64,000 bases of DNA from Pedobacter segetis (GCF_016623585.1 NZ_JAEHFY010000006.1:62001-126000); one strand, 5' to 3'. Positions 35,731 to 44,659 are shown, counted from the stretch's first letter. The notes: generated by a model not told the origin, from the letters alone. Made by a program: numbers and translations.

Positions 35731-36738
35731 CTAAGAAAGCTCATCGGCCAATAACTTCATTTCGATATTTGGAGCGTGTTTATCGTACAGAACGGCATAA
35801 ACCGCCCTGGCAATAGGCATATTTACTTTATGTATTTTATTGATTTGATGGATACAATTTACGGCATAATATCCTTCGGCGATCATATTCATCTCCAACT
35901 GTGCAGATTTTACGGTGTAGCCCTTCCCTATCATGTTACCAAAGGTACGGTTACGGCTAAATTGTGAATAAGAAGTTACCAGCAAATCTCCTAAATAAGC
36001 CGATTCTTTTATATCACGGTTGATCGGATGGATCGCATCTACAAAACGGCTCATTTCCCTTATCGCATTAGAGATCAAAACCGCCTGAAAATTATCCCCA
36101 AAACCAACGCCATGGCAAATACCACTTGCAACTGCATAAATATTCTTTAAAACGGCTCCATACTCTGTACCGTAAATATCATCAGAACTGTTGGTTTTTA
36201 TGTACCTGGTGTTGATCAATTGTGCAAACCTACAAGCTAGGTTCATATCTTGGCAGGCAATGGTTAAATAACTCAATTTCTCTAAGGCTACTTCCTCGGC
36301 ATGGCAAGGGCCGCTTATCACAACAATATCTTCCAAGGGGATTTGAAATTGACTGTGCATAAACTCGCCTATGATCTGGTTTTCATCTGGTACAATGCCT
36401 TTAATGGCCGATATGATTTTTTTGCCCCTTAAATCATCAGCGGTAATATCCTTTAATGCTTCCTTTAAAAAAGCGGCGGGTACGTTAAGCAAAACCATAT
36501 CTGCTTTAGAAATCACATCTTTAACGTTGGTAGAAATGTTTTCTGGCTTTACCTTAATCTCTACGGAAGAAAGATAATTAGGGTTATGTTGGTATTTGCA
36601 AATATGCCTCACGGAAGCTTCATCTCGCATCCACCAAAAAATCTCTTTTTCTTTTAGATTATCTGATAAAATTTTTACGATGGCGGTTGCCCAACTCCCT
36701 CCCCCAATAACGGCTATTTTATTTACGCTATCTTCCAT
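35731..36738 (-). CDS. gpsA: Glycerol-3-phosphate dehydrogenase [NAD(P)+]
   Basis: A 335-residue GpsA from the ATG at 36738 (MEDSVNKIAVIGGGSWATA); an upstream in-frame TTG would add seven residues. NAD motif GGGSWATA is near residue 12, SAIKGI near 115, and AVLKNIYAVASGICHGVGFGDN marks the catalytic domain with its lysine. It makes sn-glycerol 3-phosphate from dihydroxyacetone phosphate for phospholipids. Single gene; convergent with the his operon and downstream of the efflux pair's terminator. Confidence 0.94.
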   Translation of the reverse strand: MEDSVNKIAVIGGGSWATAIVKILSDNLKEKEIFWWMRDEASVRHICKYQHNPNYLSSVEIKVKPENISTNVKDVISKADMVLLNVPAAFLKEALKDITADDLRGKKIISAIKGIVPDENQIIGEFMHSQFQIPLEDIVVISGPCHAEEVALEKLSYLTIACQDMNLACRFAQLINTRYIKTNSSDDIYGTEYGAVLKNIYAVASGICHGVGFGDNFQAVLISNAIREMSRFVDAIHPINRDIKESAYLGDLLVTSYSQFSRNRTFGNMIGKGYTVKSAQLEMNMIAEGYYAVNCIHQINKIHKVNMPIARAVYAVLYDKHAPNIEMKLLADELS

Positions 36739-36782
36739 ATCAAAATGATAATAATTCAAATCGGTTTTTTAAGATTTTATCC

Positions 36783-36817
36783 AAAAAAAAATCCCAATCC
36801 TAAATATCGGATTGGGA
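36783..36817 (-). terminator. Terminator of the efflux adaptor operon
   Basis: TCCCAATCC and GGATTGGGA form a 9-bp stem with an 8-base loop. On the minus strand it is followed by about ten T, and it lies 27 bp after the adaptor stop codon. Confidence 0.92.
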
Positions 36818-36843
36818 CAAAATAATCAATTTAAAACGATTTA

Positions 36844-38196
36844 TTACTTCTTATCTGCAGTAAAAAGTTTAGATTTATCAACCACTTCAACATCCATTTT
36901 GTCTTTTAATGTTTTAGAAATAGCAGCATAAGGTGCGCTAACAACTTGTTGCCCAGCTTTTAACCCAGAAAGGATAATGATATTCTGATCATCCTGAATG
37001 CCAGTTTTAACCTCAACTTGTTTAACCTTATTACCATCAACCACAAATACATATTCTTTGGCCTTTGGCTTGTTTTTATCGCTTTTCTTTTGCTCTCCCT
37101 CATCTTTTTTAGGCCCATCAACTGTACTGCTTTTATCCTTGGCATTATCGTCTTCCCTTATCGTAACAGATTGTATCGGAACAACCAAGCCTTTTGTTCT
37201 TTCTGTTTGGATATCAACCGTTGCAGATAATCCTGGGCGGAAAGGAGAATTTGAGTTTCCTTTATTTGTTAGATCGTTATAAGAATCTTGTAAGATCTTC
37301 ACTTTAACGGCAAAATTGGTAACCTGATCTGCCGTAGTACCCACCACATTTGCAGAGCTGGCAATTTCTGTAACTATGCCCTTAAATTTTTTATCCATAA
37401 ACGCATCCACTTCAATCACGGCAGTATCACCTAAACTTAAACGGTTTATGTCATTTTCGTTCACATCAACATTAACTTCCATACTGCTCAAATTTGCGAT
37501 GGTCATTATTTCTGTACCGCTCATTTGTGCGGTTCCTACAACTCTTTCGCCCAATTCTACAGAAAGTTTAGATACGATACCATCAACAGGGGCAAAAATA
37601 TTAGTTCTGGCTAAGTTATCGCTAGCTTCTTTCACACCCGCACCAGATTGTTCTAAACCAAACTTGGCACCAATTAAAGCTTGCTTTGCCGATTCTAAGT
37701 TAGATTTTGAGGTTAAATATTCTGCCTGTGCCGCATCAAACTCAGCGGCAGAGATTACTTTGTCTTTATAAAGTTTTTGACTTCTTTTAAACTTAGATTC
37801 AACATTTTTTAAATTGGCCTCTGCCTGTACAATTTGTTGTTGTGCGCTTGCCACAGATGCTTTTTGGGCATTATAAGAAGCAACGGTTCTATCATAACCA
37901 GAAACTAGGATATCTGGTTTTATACGGCAAAGCAACTGACCTTTTTTAACTGCATCTCCTTCTTTGACGGCAAGCTCTACAATCTCTCCAGAAACCTCGG
38001 GGCTTAATTTTACCTCTACTTCTGGTTGTAATTTACCACTTGCAGATACTGTTTCTATGATATCTTTCTGTTCTGATTTGGTTACTGCAACCTGTACCGT
38101 TTTGCTTTTTCCTATCCAGCCCATTTTATTGGCAACAATTACGATTACCAGTAAAACACCAACTCCTATGAGTACATTTCTAAGCGTCTTATTCAT
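36844..38196 (-). CDS. Periplasmic adaptor subunit of an efflux system (HlyD/MacA family)
   Basis: A 450-residue membrane-fusion protein. An N-terminal membrane anchor (LIGVGVLLVIVIVANKMGW) is followed by a biotinyl-lipoyl half (PEVSGEIVELAVKEGDAVKKGQLLCRI), a long coiled-coil hairpin (about 90-190), the second lipoyl half (IFAPVDGIVSKLSVELGERV), a beta-barrel and a membrane-proximal domain. A Lys-rich insert (near 370-390) is unusual. It joins an inner-membrane pump to TolC; the TolC gene lies 30 bp upstream in the same transcript. No RND or MacB pump gene is nearby. Confidence 0.9.
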   Translation of the reverse strand: MNKTLRNVLIGVGVLLVIVIVANKMGWIGKSKTVQVAVTKSEQKDIIETVSASGKLQPEVEVKLSPEVSGEIVELAVKEGDAVKKGQLLCRIKPDILVSGYDRTVASYNAQKASVASAQQQIVQAEANLKNVESKFKRSQKLYKDKVISAAEFDAAQAEYLTSKSNLESAKQALIGAKFGLEQSGAGVKEASDNLARTNIFAPVDGIVSKLSVELGERVVGTAQMSGTEIMTIANLSSMEVNVDVNENDINRLSLGDTAVIEVDAFMDKKFKGIVTEIASSANVVGTTADQVTNFAVKVKILQDSYNDLTNKGNSNSPFRPGLSATVDIQTERTKGLVVPIQSVTIREDDNAKDKSSTVDGPKKDEGEQKKSDKNKPKAKEYVFVVDGNKVKQVEVKTGIQDDQNIIILSGLKAGQQVVSAPYAAISKTLKDKMDVEVVDKSKLFTADKK

Positions 38197-38226
38197 GTTA
38201 TATGATTATTAATTTTTGTTTAAAAT

Positions 38227-39564
38227 TTATAGTGTTAAAGGGTTTCCTAAATAAAAATCGATTACTTTTTGTCTAAAAATAACATTGTATTTGGCTTGGA
38301 TAAAGTCAAACTCGGCTTTATTATAGTTTGTTTGAGAAGTGTTTAACTCGATAACGTTAACCAAACCAACCTCATAACGTTGTTTGATAACGTTAAAAGC
38401 TTCTTTAGAAGAATTAAATGCACTTTTTGTTGCATCGTAACTTTTGATGGCAGATTTTAAATCTTGTACCGCTTGGCTAATAATCTTGTTCAGATTATTT
38501 TTTGCCAACTGCTCGGCAGCTTTTGCATTATCGTACCTAATTTTGGCTATGTTATAATTGGCCCTATTTCTATAGTTATTGAAAATTGGGATAGAAAGAT
38601 TAAAACCTAAATATTGGCCAAAGTTTCTATTGGTAATTTGATCATTAAACGAGGAGGGCACAGAGCTAGAATAACCAGTAGATAAACCCCCACCAAAACT
38701 TAACGATGGGTAAAGATTCCCTTTTGCAACATTAATTCCGTATTTGAAAGCCTCGGTATTATACTCTGCTAATTTTACATCGGGATAATTAACTACCGCT
38801 TTTGTATAAACATCATAACCTGTATAATTATTTTTAATGTTCTCTGGATCAGCTATCGCCGGTATTTGAACCGTAATGTTCTGTTCTGGGTTCATTTCCA
38901 TCAACTGCTTTAGGTTTAAAACAGAAAGCTCATACGCATTTTGTGCATTTGTTAAACTCAGTTCGTTATTTGCCACCTGTGCTTTTGCTTGTGAAAGATC
39001 TGCTTGTGTATTGTTGCCAACATCAAAGTTCTTTTGCGCAACACCCAATTGCTGGTTAGATAAGTCTAATTGCTGCCTGCTAGCCTTTATTAAATCTTGG
39101 TTGTTTAAAATTTGGAGGTAGGTATTAACAACAGATAAAGAAAGATCGTTTTTCATCTTTTCGATATTGCTCTTATCAGACATCAAAAAAGCTTTATTCT
39201 GTTTAATCTGGTTCATTAATGTACCGCCGCCAAAAAGAACCACTGAAGAGCTTATTCTTCCGTTAACCTGATCTACGCTTGAGTTAAGCAACCTGCCAGA
39301 TTGTTGGTCAAAAAACAAACCAAATTGCCTATTTGCCGAAGCGTTTGAAGTAACATTAGGATAAAGCTCATATTTAGTTTGTTTCAAATTTTCATCTGTT
39401 ATGGCAGCTTGGTATTGGGCTTGTTTAATTTGTAAATTATTAGCTAAGGTTTTTTCTACGGCTTGTTGCAAAGTGATCACTTCGGTCTCTTGGGCAAAAG
39501 CTTTAGTGCCAATGGTTGTTCCTAAAAAGCAAAAGAAGAGTATTTTTAGTTTTGTATATTTCAT
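38227..39564 (-). CDS. TolC family outer membrane efflux protein
   Basis: A 445-residue outer-membrane factor with a signal peptide ending near TKAFAQ (residue 25). It has the tandem-duplicated helical plan of TolC: VEKTLANNLQIKQAQYQAAI begins the first half and YDVYTKAVVNYPDVKLAEYN the second, with long Gln/Asn/Ala-rich helices. It forms the channel for the adaptor encoded 30 bp downstream. ATG at 39564; the operon appears to begin here. Confidence 0.92.
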   Translation of the reverse strand: MKYTKLKILFFCFLGTTIGTKAFAQETEVITLQQAVEKTLANNLQIKQAQYQAAITDENLKQTKYELYPNVTSNASANRQFGLFFDQQSGRLLNSSVDQVNGRISSSVVLFGGGTLMNQIKQNKAFLMSDKSNIEKMKNDLSLSVVNTYLQILNNQDLIKASRQQLDLSNQQLGVAQKNFDVGNNTQADLSQAKAQVANNELSLTNAQNAYELSVLNLKQLMEMNPEQNITVQIPAIADPENIKNNYTGYDVYTKAVVNYPDVKLAEYNTEAFKYGINVAKGNLYPSLSFGGGLSTGYSSSVPSSFNDQITNRNFGQYLGFNLSIPIFNNYRNRANYNIAKIRYDNAKAAEQLAKNNLNKIISQAVQDLKSAIKSYDATKSAFNSSKEAFNVIKQRYEVGLVNVIELNTSQTNYNKAEFDFIQAKYNVIFRQKVIDFYLGNPLTL

Positions 39565-39620
39565 TTTTATGATTAATTCTTTCAGTTTATAAATTTATAT
39601 ATACTTTAGTTCTTTAGGCT

Positions 39621-40313
39621 ATGTATCTTGTAAAAACTCCGTTTCTTTTAAAAAAAATCTATCCAAAATCTTTAATCTGGAACAAAAGCAGAGTTAATAA
39701 AACCATTTTTCTCACTTTTGACGATGGCCCTATACCAATTGTTACACCTTGGGTATTAAAAACTTTAAAAAACTTCAATGCCAAAGCCACATTCTTTTGC
39801 ATCGGCGATAATATCACCAAACATCCAGAAATTTTTGAACTGCTTAAAGCCGATGAACATGCCGTTGGTAACCATACTTTTAACCATTTAAAGGGATGGA
39901 ACACCAACGATGAGGTTTATCTAGAAAATTTTAAAAAATGCCAAGAATTAACACAAACCAATCTTTTTAGGCCACCTTATGGGAGGATTAAGTTTTCGCA
40001 GATTAGAAAAATCAGATGTGAGATATTAGATAAGAGATATGAGAACAATTTAAAAAATCAAGATGATTTGCAAAGCTCTCAATACTCAATACTAAATAAT
40101 CAATACTCTATAATTATGTGGGATGTTTTAAGTGGCGATTTTGACATTCATCTTTCTCCAGAAAAATGTTTAAAGAACGTGATTAAACATACAGAAAACG
40201 GTTCTATCGTTGTGTTTCACGATAGTTTGAAAGCTTGGGACAGGTTAGAATATGTGTTACCCAAAGCATTGGAGATTTGGCAAAAAGAAGGATATAAATT
40301 TGAGTGTTTGTAA
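39621..40313 (+). CDS. Polysaccharide deacetylase (NodB homology) with an insertion
   Basis: A 230-residue CE4-type protein without signal peptide. Motifs are TFDDGP (catalytic base and metal Asp, near residue 32), NHTFNH (metal His), RPPYG, WDVLSGDFD and VFHDS. Between RPPYG and the WDVLSGD strand there is a linker of about 43 residues, much longer than usual, whose DNA (40002-40113) consists of filler-like words. The frame stays open. The enzyme would remove N-acetyl groups from a glycan; substrate unknown. ATG at 39621, divergent from tolC. Confidence 0.88.
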   Translation: MYLVKTPFLLKKIYPKSLIWNKSRVNKTIFLTFDDGPIPIVTPWVLKTLKNFNAKATFFCIGDNITKHPEIFELLKADEHAVGNHTFNHLKGWNTNDEVYLENFKKCQELTQTNLFRPPYGRIKFSQIRKIRCEILDKRYENNLKNQDDLQSSQYSILNNQYSIIMWDVLSGDFDIHLSPEKCLKNVIKHTENGSIVVFHDSLKAWDRLEYVLPKALEIWQKEGYKFECL

Positions 40314-40322
40314 TTCTTCCAT

Positions 40323-40356
40323 AAAAAAAGCATCCTTAAATTTAATTCAAGGACGC
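40323..40356 (-). terminator. Terminator of the fructose-6-phosphate aldolase gene
   Basis: On the minus strand GCGTCCTT and AAGGATGC form an 8-bp stem with one G-U pair, followed by seven T. An alternative larger pairing of GCATC with GATGC is also possible. Confidence 0.75.
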
Positions 40357-40378
40357 TCATTTTATGATGCTTTTAAAA

Positions 40379-41038
40379 CTACTTACCAGCAGCTTTTTTA
40401 TGATCTGCCAAAAATTGGGCTAAACCATTATCAGTTAACGGATGTTTCAACAATCCTAAGATAGAACTTAAAGGGCCCGTCATCACATCGGCACCAATTT
40501 TGGCACATTCTACAATATGGGTAGAGTTTCTGATAGATGCCGCTAAGATTTCCGTTTCATAACCGTAGTTATCAAAAATCAGGCGAATATCTTCTACCAA
40601 TCCTAAGCTATCCGCACCTATATCATCTAACCTTCCCAAAAAAGGAGAAACGTAATTTGCCCCTGCTTTTGCCGCTAATAAAGCTTGGCCGGCAGAAAAT
40701 ATCAAGGTGCAATTTGTTCTGATGCCTTTATCGCTAAAATACTTCAACGCTTTTACACCATCTTTGATCATCGGTATTTTAACAACAATTTTATCGTTTA
40801 AAGCGGCCAATTTCTCCCCTTCTTTAACCATCCCGTCAAAATCGGTAGAGATTACCTCAGCACTCACATTGTCATCAACAATTTCGCAAATGGCTTTGTA
40901 ATGCTTCATTACGTTTTCATCACCCGTAATGCCTTCTTTGGCCATTAAGCTTGGGTTGGTAGTTACGCCATCTAATATTCCTAAATCTTGAGCTTGTTTA
41001 ATCTCATCCAGATTTGCGGTATCAATAAAAAATTTCAT
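40379..41038 (-). CDS. fsa: Fructose-6-phosphate aldolase / transaldolase-like protein
   Basis: A 219-residue short transaldolase-family protein (Fsa/TalC/MipB size). The N-terminus MKFFIDTANLDEI and DGVTTNPSLMAKEG are characteristic, and the Schiff-base lysine is in VVKIPMIKDG (near residue 85). Sequence alone does not separate F6P aldolase from true transaldolase activity. A TATATTTG -7 element lies at 41100-41107 on the minus strand. ATG at 41038; single gene. Confidence 0.92.
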   Translation of the reverse strand: MKFFIDTANLDEIKQAQDLGILDGVTTNPSLMAKEGITGDENVMKHYKAICEIVDDNVSAEVISTDFDGMVKEGEKLAALNDKIVVKIPMIKDGVKALKYFSDKGIRTNCTLIFSAGQALLAAKAGANYVSPFLGRLDDIGADSLGLVEDIRLIFDNYGYETEILAASIRNSTHIVECAKIGADVMTGPLSSILGLLKHPLTDNGLAQFLADHKKAAGK

Positions 41039-41099
41039 AATTCTATTTTTAAATTTGATTATTTGTTAATTAAGCTTCAATAAGCTTACCATTATGAGC

Positions 41100-41107
41100 C
41101 AAATATA
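41100..41107 (-). promoter_or_regulatory. -7 element upstream of fsa
   Basis: TATATTTG on the minus strand, 61 bp before the ATG. The nearest TTG upstream is 24 bases away, longer than usual, so only the -7 part is supported. Confidence 0.45.
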
Positions 41108-41205
41108 AATGAATATTTAGGAAATGACAGGCAACTAACAGTCTTTTGTAGAAGTAATGTTAAAAAAAGAAAAATCTGGATTTTTTAAAGAAAAGAAAAA
41201 AAAGT

Positions 41206-41302
41206 GGGTTAGCCCCTTCTATCGCACCGCTACAACCTCTTACCCTTGCTGCGTTCCCACCCTGGGGGAGTTCAGAAGGAGCTGGTCGTAGAAGACTAAC
41301 CC
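41206..41302 (-). ncRNA. ffs: Signal recognition particle RNA, small bacterial type
   Basis: On the minus strand, GGGTTAG at the 5' end pairs with CTAACCC at the 3' end, giving about 97 nt. The apical domain reads CCAGGGTGGGAACGCAGCAAGG: a GGAA tetraloop closed by G-C, with the conserved CAGG and AGCA of the Ffh-binding symmetric loop. A -7 element TACCTTTG (41307-41314) lies just before the 5' end and a T8 run just after the 3' end. It forms the SRP with Ffh (not in this window) for cotranslational membrane targeting. The remaining DNA from 41039 to 41385 holds only the fsa promoter. Confidence 0.93.
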
Positions 41303-41306
41303 GCCG

Positions 41307-41314
41307 CAAAGGTA
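41307..41314 (-). promoter_or_regulatory. -7 element of the SRP RNA promoter
   Basis: TACCTTTG on the minus strand ends five bases before the mature 5' end. A TTG lies 23 bases upstream, a little beyond the usual 19-21. Confidence 0.65.
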
Positions 41315-41385
41315 TCATTTTTTAACATTATCTTAAACAAGATTTCAAATTGATTGCTAAAACCTTGATATACATTTAATAAAAT

Positions 41386-42618
41386 TTATCTTTTCTTCTT
41401 TTTCTTGATTTTGGCTTGTGCTTCGGCCTCTATGATCAATGATTTCCAATCGTTTAGATTGGCCTCAGAAATGGCCAATGTCTCTTCATATTCTGTTTTC
41501 TTCAATGCCATCGTTTTGATGGGTTGTGTTAAGTAAGTTTCTATCTCTTCTAAAATAGGCTTTTCTTCCTCGCTACAAAAAGAAACCGCATTTCCTCGGT
41601 TGTTACCCCTCCCCGTTCTGCCAACCCTGTGCACATAATTCTCGGCAACATCTGGCAAATCGTAATTGATCACATATTGCACACCCTTAACATCCAGGCC
41701 CCTGGCACTAATATCCGTAGCGATAAGCACTTTAATTTTGCCTTCCCTAAAATCTTCCAAAACAGAAAAACGAGCTTCTTGTTCTTTATCGCCATGTAAG
41801 GTTGCAGTTACAATATTCACACGCTCCATGGCTTTAAAAACACGCTCTGCCCGCACCTTTGTACGCACAAAAACCAATATTTTTTTATCGGGATGCTCAT
41901 TAATGATGCGCTCTAAAAAAAACCGCTTGTCGTCCATATCAACAAAAACAACACCATGATCTACATTTTTAGAAACGGGGTCCTTGGGCGAAATCTGGAT
42001 CCTTACCGGTTTGCTCACCAGCGCATAAGCCAAATCTTTGATGTTCTCATCTATGGTTGCAGAGAAAAACAAGGTTTGCCTCCTTTTTGGCAAAAATTGT
42101 ATCAAATGCTGAATATCTTGATAAAAACCTTTATTGAGCATGTGATCGGCCTCGTCTAAAACCAAAAAATCTATCTTCTTTAAGTTCAGATGCCCTTTAT
42201 GCACCAAATCTTGTATTCTGCCCGGAGTTGCGATCAGCACATCTACCCCTTTTCTCAATCTCTCTACTTGAGGGTCAATATCAACGCCGCCAAAGATCGC
42301 TATCGTTTCTATATCGGTATATTTTCCCAGCTCATTAAAAACATCTTCAATTTGCAAAGCAAGTTCTCTGGTTGGTACCATCACAACCGCTTTAACATTT
42401 TGATCAGGATTACGGCCAATACTCGATTGCAGCATACTGATCAACGGAATAGCAAAAGCAGCCGTTTTACCGGTACCGGTTTGCGCAATCGCCAAAATAT
42501 CCTGACCAGATAAAATTTGAGGGATAGATTTAAACTGAATGTCGGTTGGCTTTTTATACTCCAACTCCTCTAAGGCCCTTTTTAATTGGGGCACAATGTG
42601 GTATTTACTAAATTTCAT
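41386..42618 (-). CDS. DEAD-box RNA helicase, RhlE-like
   Basis: A 410-residue helicase. Q motif (KPTDIQ), motif I AQTGTGKT (near residue 45), Ia PTRELA, Ib TPGR, II DEAD, III SAT, then helicase C motifs including ARGLD and HRVGRTGR. The C-terminus is a short basic tail (KIKKKKKR). It unwinds RNA duplexes with ATP in ribosome assembly, RNA turnover or cold response; which one is not shown. ATG at 42618; single gene on this strand between SRP RNA and a repeat-bearing gap. Confidence 0.93.
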   Translation of the reverse strand: MKFSKYHIVPQLKRALEELEYKKPTDIQFKSIPQILSGQDILAIAQTGTGKTAAFAIPLISMLQSSIGRNPDQNVKAVVMVPTRELALQIEDVFNELGKYTDIETIAIFGGVDIDPQVERLRKGVDVLIATPGRIQDLVHKGHLNLKKIDFLVLDEADHMLNKGFYQDIQHLIQFLPKRRQTLFFSATIDENIKDLAYALVSKPVRIQISPKDPVSKNVDHGVVFVDMDDKRFFLERIINEHPDKKILVFVRTKVRAERVFKAMERVNIVTATLHGDKEQEARFSVLEDFREGKIKVLIATDISARGLDVKGVQYVINYDLPDVAENYVHRVGRTGRGNNRGNAVSFCSEEEKPILEEIETYLTQPIKTMALKKTEYEETLAISEANLNDWKSLIIEAEAQAKIKKKKKR

Positions 42619-42689
42619 TCGGCGGTAAAGATAAGCATAAGAAAATACAAGGTTTTGTTTTTTTGAAGCGGTTTATGTTTGCAGGTTTA

Positions 42690-42764
42690 TGGAGCTTGTT
42701 CCCGCTATCCATTCATACGCCACAATGCCTTATCCACAGGCAGGTATCCATTGCTATCGGGGCT
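42690..42764. repeat. Interspersed element of the GGAGC...CGGGGCT type
   Basis: About 75 bp bounded by GGAGCTTGTTCCCGCTATCC and GCTATCGGGGCT, with near-complementary inner parts (GGCAGG and CCTTATCC segments). I recall elements with these ends (AGCCCCGATAG ... AGCGGGAACAAGCTCC) as widespread in Bacteroidota genomes. It lies in the 382-bp gap between the helicase and the YbjQ-like gene; I see no gene in the rest, only the promoter at 42904. Confidence 0.65.
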
Positions 42765-42903
42765 AAAAACTTAAGTCTTTCTTTTAAACAACCAATTTGC
42801 TTTTTATCATCGGTTAAAATTATTTTGCTATATTTTTCATTATCTAAATTTATCCATTTAAAGCCAAAGCTTTTTGCCCTAATTTTTTTAACCCAAAAGT
42901 GAT

Positions 42904-42934
42904 TTGGCTATTCGTTTCCAAAATAATATATTTG
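42904..42934 (+). promoter_or_regulatory. Promoter of the YbjQ-like gene
   Basis: TTG (42904-42906), 20 bases, TATATTTG (42927-42934): exact Bacteroidota consensus. Predicted leader about 60 bases. Confidence 0.78.
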
Positions 42935-43000
42935 GGTATGGTAAATTATCAGTGCCATAATAAAACGTATTAAATTGCCTTTTCATTTAGATCATTTATT

Positions 43001-43336
43001 ATGGATCAACATATCCTAATTACAACAAGCACAAATTTAGAAGGTTATAAAATTACCAAACAGCTAGGTTTGGTTAGAGGGATAACCGTAAGATCAAGAA
43101 GCGTACTGGGAAACATGGCTGGTGGTTTTATGACCATTTTTGGTGGCAGAAGCGCCATTTTTACAGAGCTTTGCGAAAAGGCAAGGGAAGAAGCCTTACA
43201 ATTGTTGATTTTACACGGGCAACAAATGGGAGCCAATGCCATTATAAATATGCGATACGACGCAAATGAAGTAATGAACGGTTTAACAGAGGTACTTGCT
43301 TATGGTACTGCGGTTGTGGTTGAAAAAACAGAATAA
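43001..43336 (+). CDS. YbjQ/UPF0145 family protein
   Basis: A 111-residue protein of the heavy-metal-binding-like YbjQ family. It has ITTSTNLEGYKITKQLGLVRG at the N-terminus, a central RSRSVLGNMAGGF, and HGQQMGANAIINMRYDANEV followed by a strand with AYGTAVVV. The family forms small pentameric or decameric rings; function is unknown. No signal peptide. Own promoter at 42904; a small secreted protein follows 111 bp downstream with its own -7 element. Confidence 0.88.
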   Translation: MDQHILITTSTNLEGYKITKQLGLVRGITVRSRSVLGNMAGGFMTIFGGRSAIFTELCEKAREEALQLLILHGQQMGANAIINMRYDANEVMNGLTEVLAYGTAVVVEKTE

Positions 43337-43410
43337 TTATTTTAATCTCCCTGCAATTTTAAACTCATATATTCCGTTTTTAACAAACTAAAAACTCACA
43401 AAATCGAATA

Positions 43411-43418
43411 TATTTTTG
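43411..43418 (+). promoter_or_regulatory. -7 element upstream of the lysine-rich secreted protein
   Basis: TATTTTTG, 29 bases before the ATG at 43448. No TTG is found 19-21 bases upstream. Confidence 0.45.
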
Positions 43419-43447
43419 GTAACGCAAATAATTAAAATTTAAAAATC

Positions 43448-43789
43448 ATGAAAAAACTATTGATGCTTGCACTGGTAGCTGTTATGGGCTTAGGTGTTTC
43501 TTATGCGCAAACAAAAGCCACAAAACCTATCACTAAAAAAGTAGAGAAAAAAACCGAAATGGCTAAACCTGCAATAACGGCCAAAAAAGACGCAACTAAA
43601 AAAACAGTTACAAACCCCAATAAAACTACTGTAAAATCTGCGGAAGTTACAAAGACCGCTGCCAAACCAACAGTTCCGTTAAAAAAAGACGGTACGCCAG
43701 ATAAAAGATACAAATCAAATGCTGCCAAAACCGGCCCATTAAAAAAGGATGGCACACCAGATAAGCGTTACAAAGCTAATAAGCCTTAG
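43448..43789 (+). CDS. Small secreted lysine-rich protein with a duplicated motif
   Basis: A 113-residue protein with a signal peptide (MKKLLMLALVAVMGLGVSYAQ). The mature part is about 25-30% lysine and rich in Thr and Ala, without cysteine. The C-terminus repeats PLKKDGTPDKRYK twice, separated by SNAAKTG. I do not know its function; the strong positive charge could bind nucleic acid, acidic glycan or outer-membrane lipid. A -7-like element is at 43411. It converges with pyrF. Confidence 0.82.
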   Translation: MKKLLMLALVAVMGLGVSYAQTKATKPITKKVEKKTEMAKPAITAKKDATKKTVTNPNKTTVKSAEVTKTAAKPTVPLKKDGTPDKRYKSNAAKTGPLKKDGTPDKRYKANKP

Positions 43790-43831
43790 TTTTAGCTTAA
43801 ACAGCTACGTATAAATTATTTCTGTTTAATT

Positions 43832-44659
43832 TTAAAAGCCGATCTTTTCAATTTCTATTGCCATCTCTAATTGTAATTTCTCGGCTTCATTTCTTGCGGC
43901 ATTGGCGAAATCTTCCCCATTAGAAGCGTAAATAATGGCTCTGGAAGAATTTACGATCAATCCGCAATCTTTGTTTATGCCGTATTGGCAAACATCTCTT
44001 AAAGATCCGCCTTGCGCACCAATACCCGGGACTAACAAAAAATGATTGGGGGCCAGTTTTCTAATATCGGCGAAAGCCTTACCTTTTGTAGCCCCAACTA
44101 CGTACATCATGTTTTCTTCATTTGCCCATTCTTGAGATTTTACCAATACGTTTTCGAATAAAAACCCAGATTTGCTCTCTAAAAATTGGAAATCTTTAGC
44201 GCTTTCATTAGAAGTTAATGCAAGCAAAACCACCCATTTATCACTATACTTTAAAAAAGGTTTTACAGAATCTGCCCCCATATATGGCGCAACGGTTACA
44301 GAATCGAAACTTAAACCAGAGCTTTCTTTATCAAAAAAAGCATCAGCATACATACTAGATGTGTTCCCAATATCGCCACGCTTGGCATCGGCTATAGAAA
44401 AAATATCTTTTGGCAAATAATTGAAAGTGTTTACCAAGCACCTCCACCCGGCTAGCCCCCTACACTCATAAAAAGCGGTATTTATTTTATAAGAAACGCA
44501 AAGATGTTTAGTGGCATCAATGATTTGCTTGTTAAACTCAAACACAGGATCTTCAAAAGCAAGCAAATGTTTGGGGATTTTGTTAATATCAGAATCTAAA
44601 CCTATACATAAAAAAGATCTTTTGGTTTTTATTTGTTTTATCAGTTCTTTACGGGTCAT
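43832..44659 (-). CDS. pyrF: Orotidine 5'-phosphate decarboxylase (type 2)
   Basis: A 275-residue PyrF of the longer type 2 group. FLCIGLDSD at the N-terminus, the catalytic [13 protein letters not shown] (near residue 88), and [12 protein letters not shown] phosphate loop. It decarboxylates OMP to UMP, the last step of pyrimidine synthesis. ATG at 44659; single gene, divergent from rho. Confidence 0.94.
   Translation of the reverse strand: MTRKELIKQIKTKRSFLCIGLDSDINKIPKHLLAFEDPVFEFNKQIIDATKHLCVSYKINTAFYECRGLAGWRCLVNTFNYLPKDIFSIADAKRGDIGNTSSMYADAFFDKESSGLSFDSVTVAPYMGADSVKPFLKYSDKWVVLLALTSNESAKDFQFLESKSGFLFENVLVKSQEWANEENMMYVVGATKGKAFADIRKLAPNHFLLVPGIGAQGGSLRDVCQYGINKDCGLIVNSSRAIIYASNGEDFANAARNEAEKLQLEMAIEIEKIGF

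Noticed and set aside
42663-42902. 79-codon frame before the YbjQ-like gene
   Set aside because: It crosses the interspersed element at 42690-42764 and has no recognisable features.
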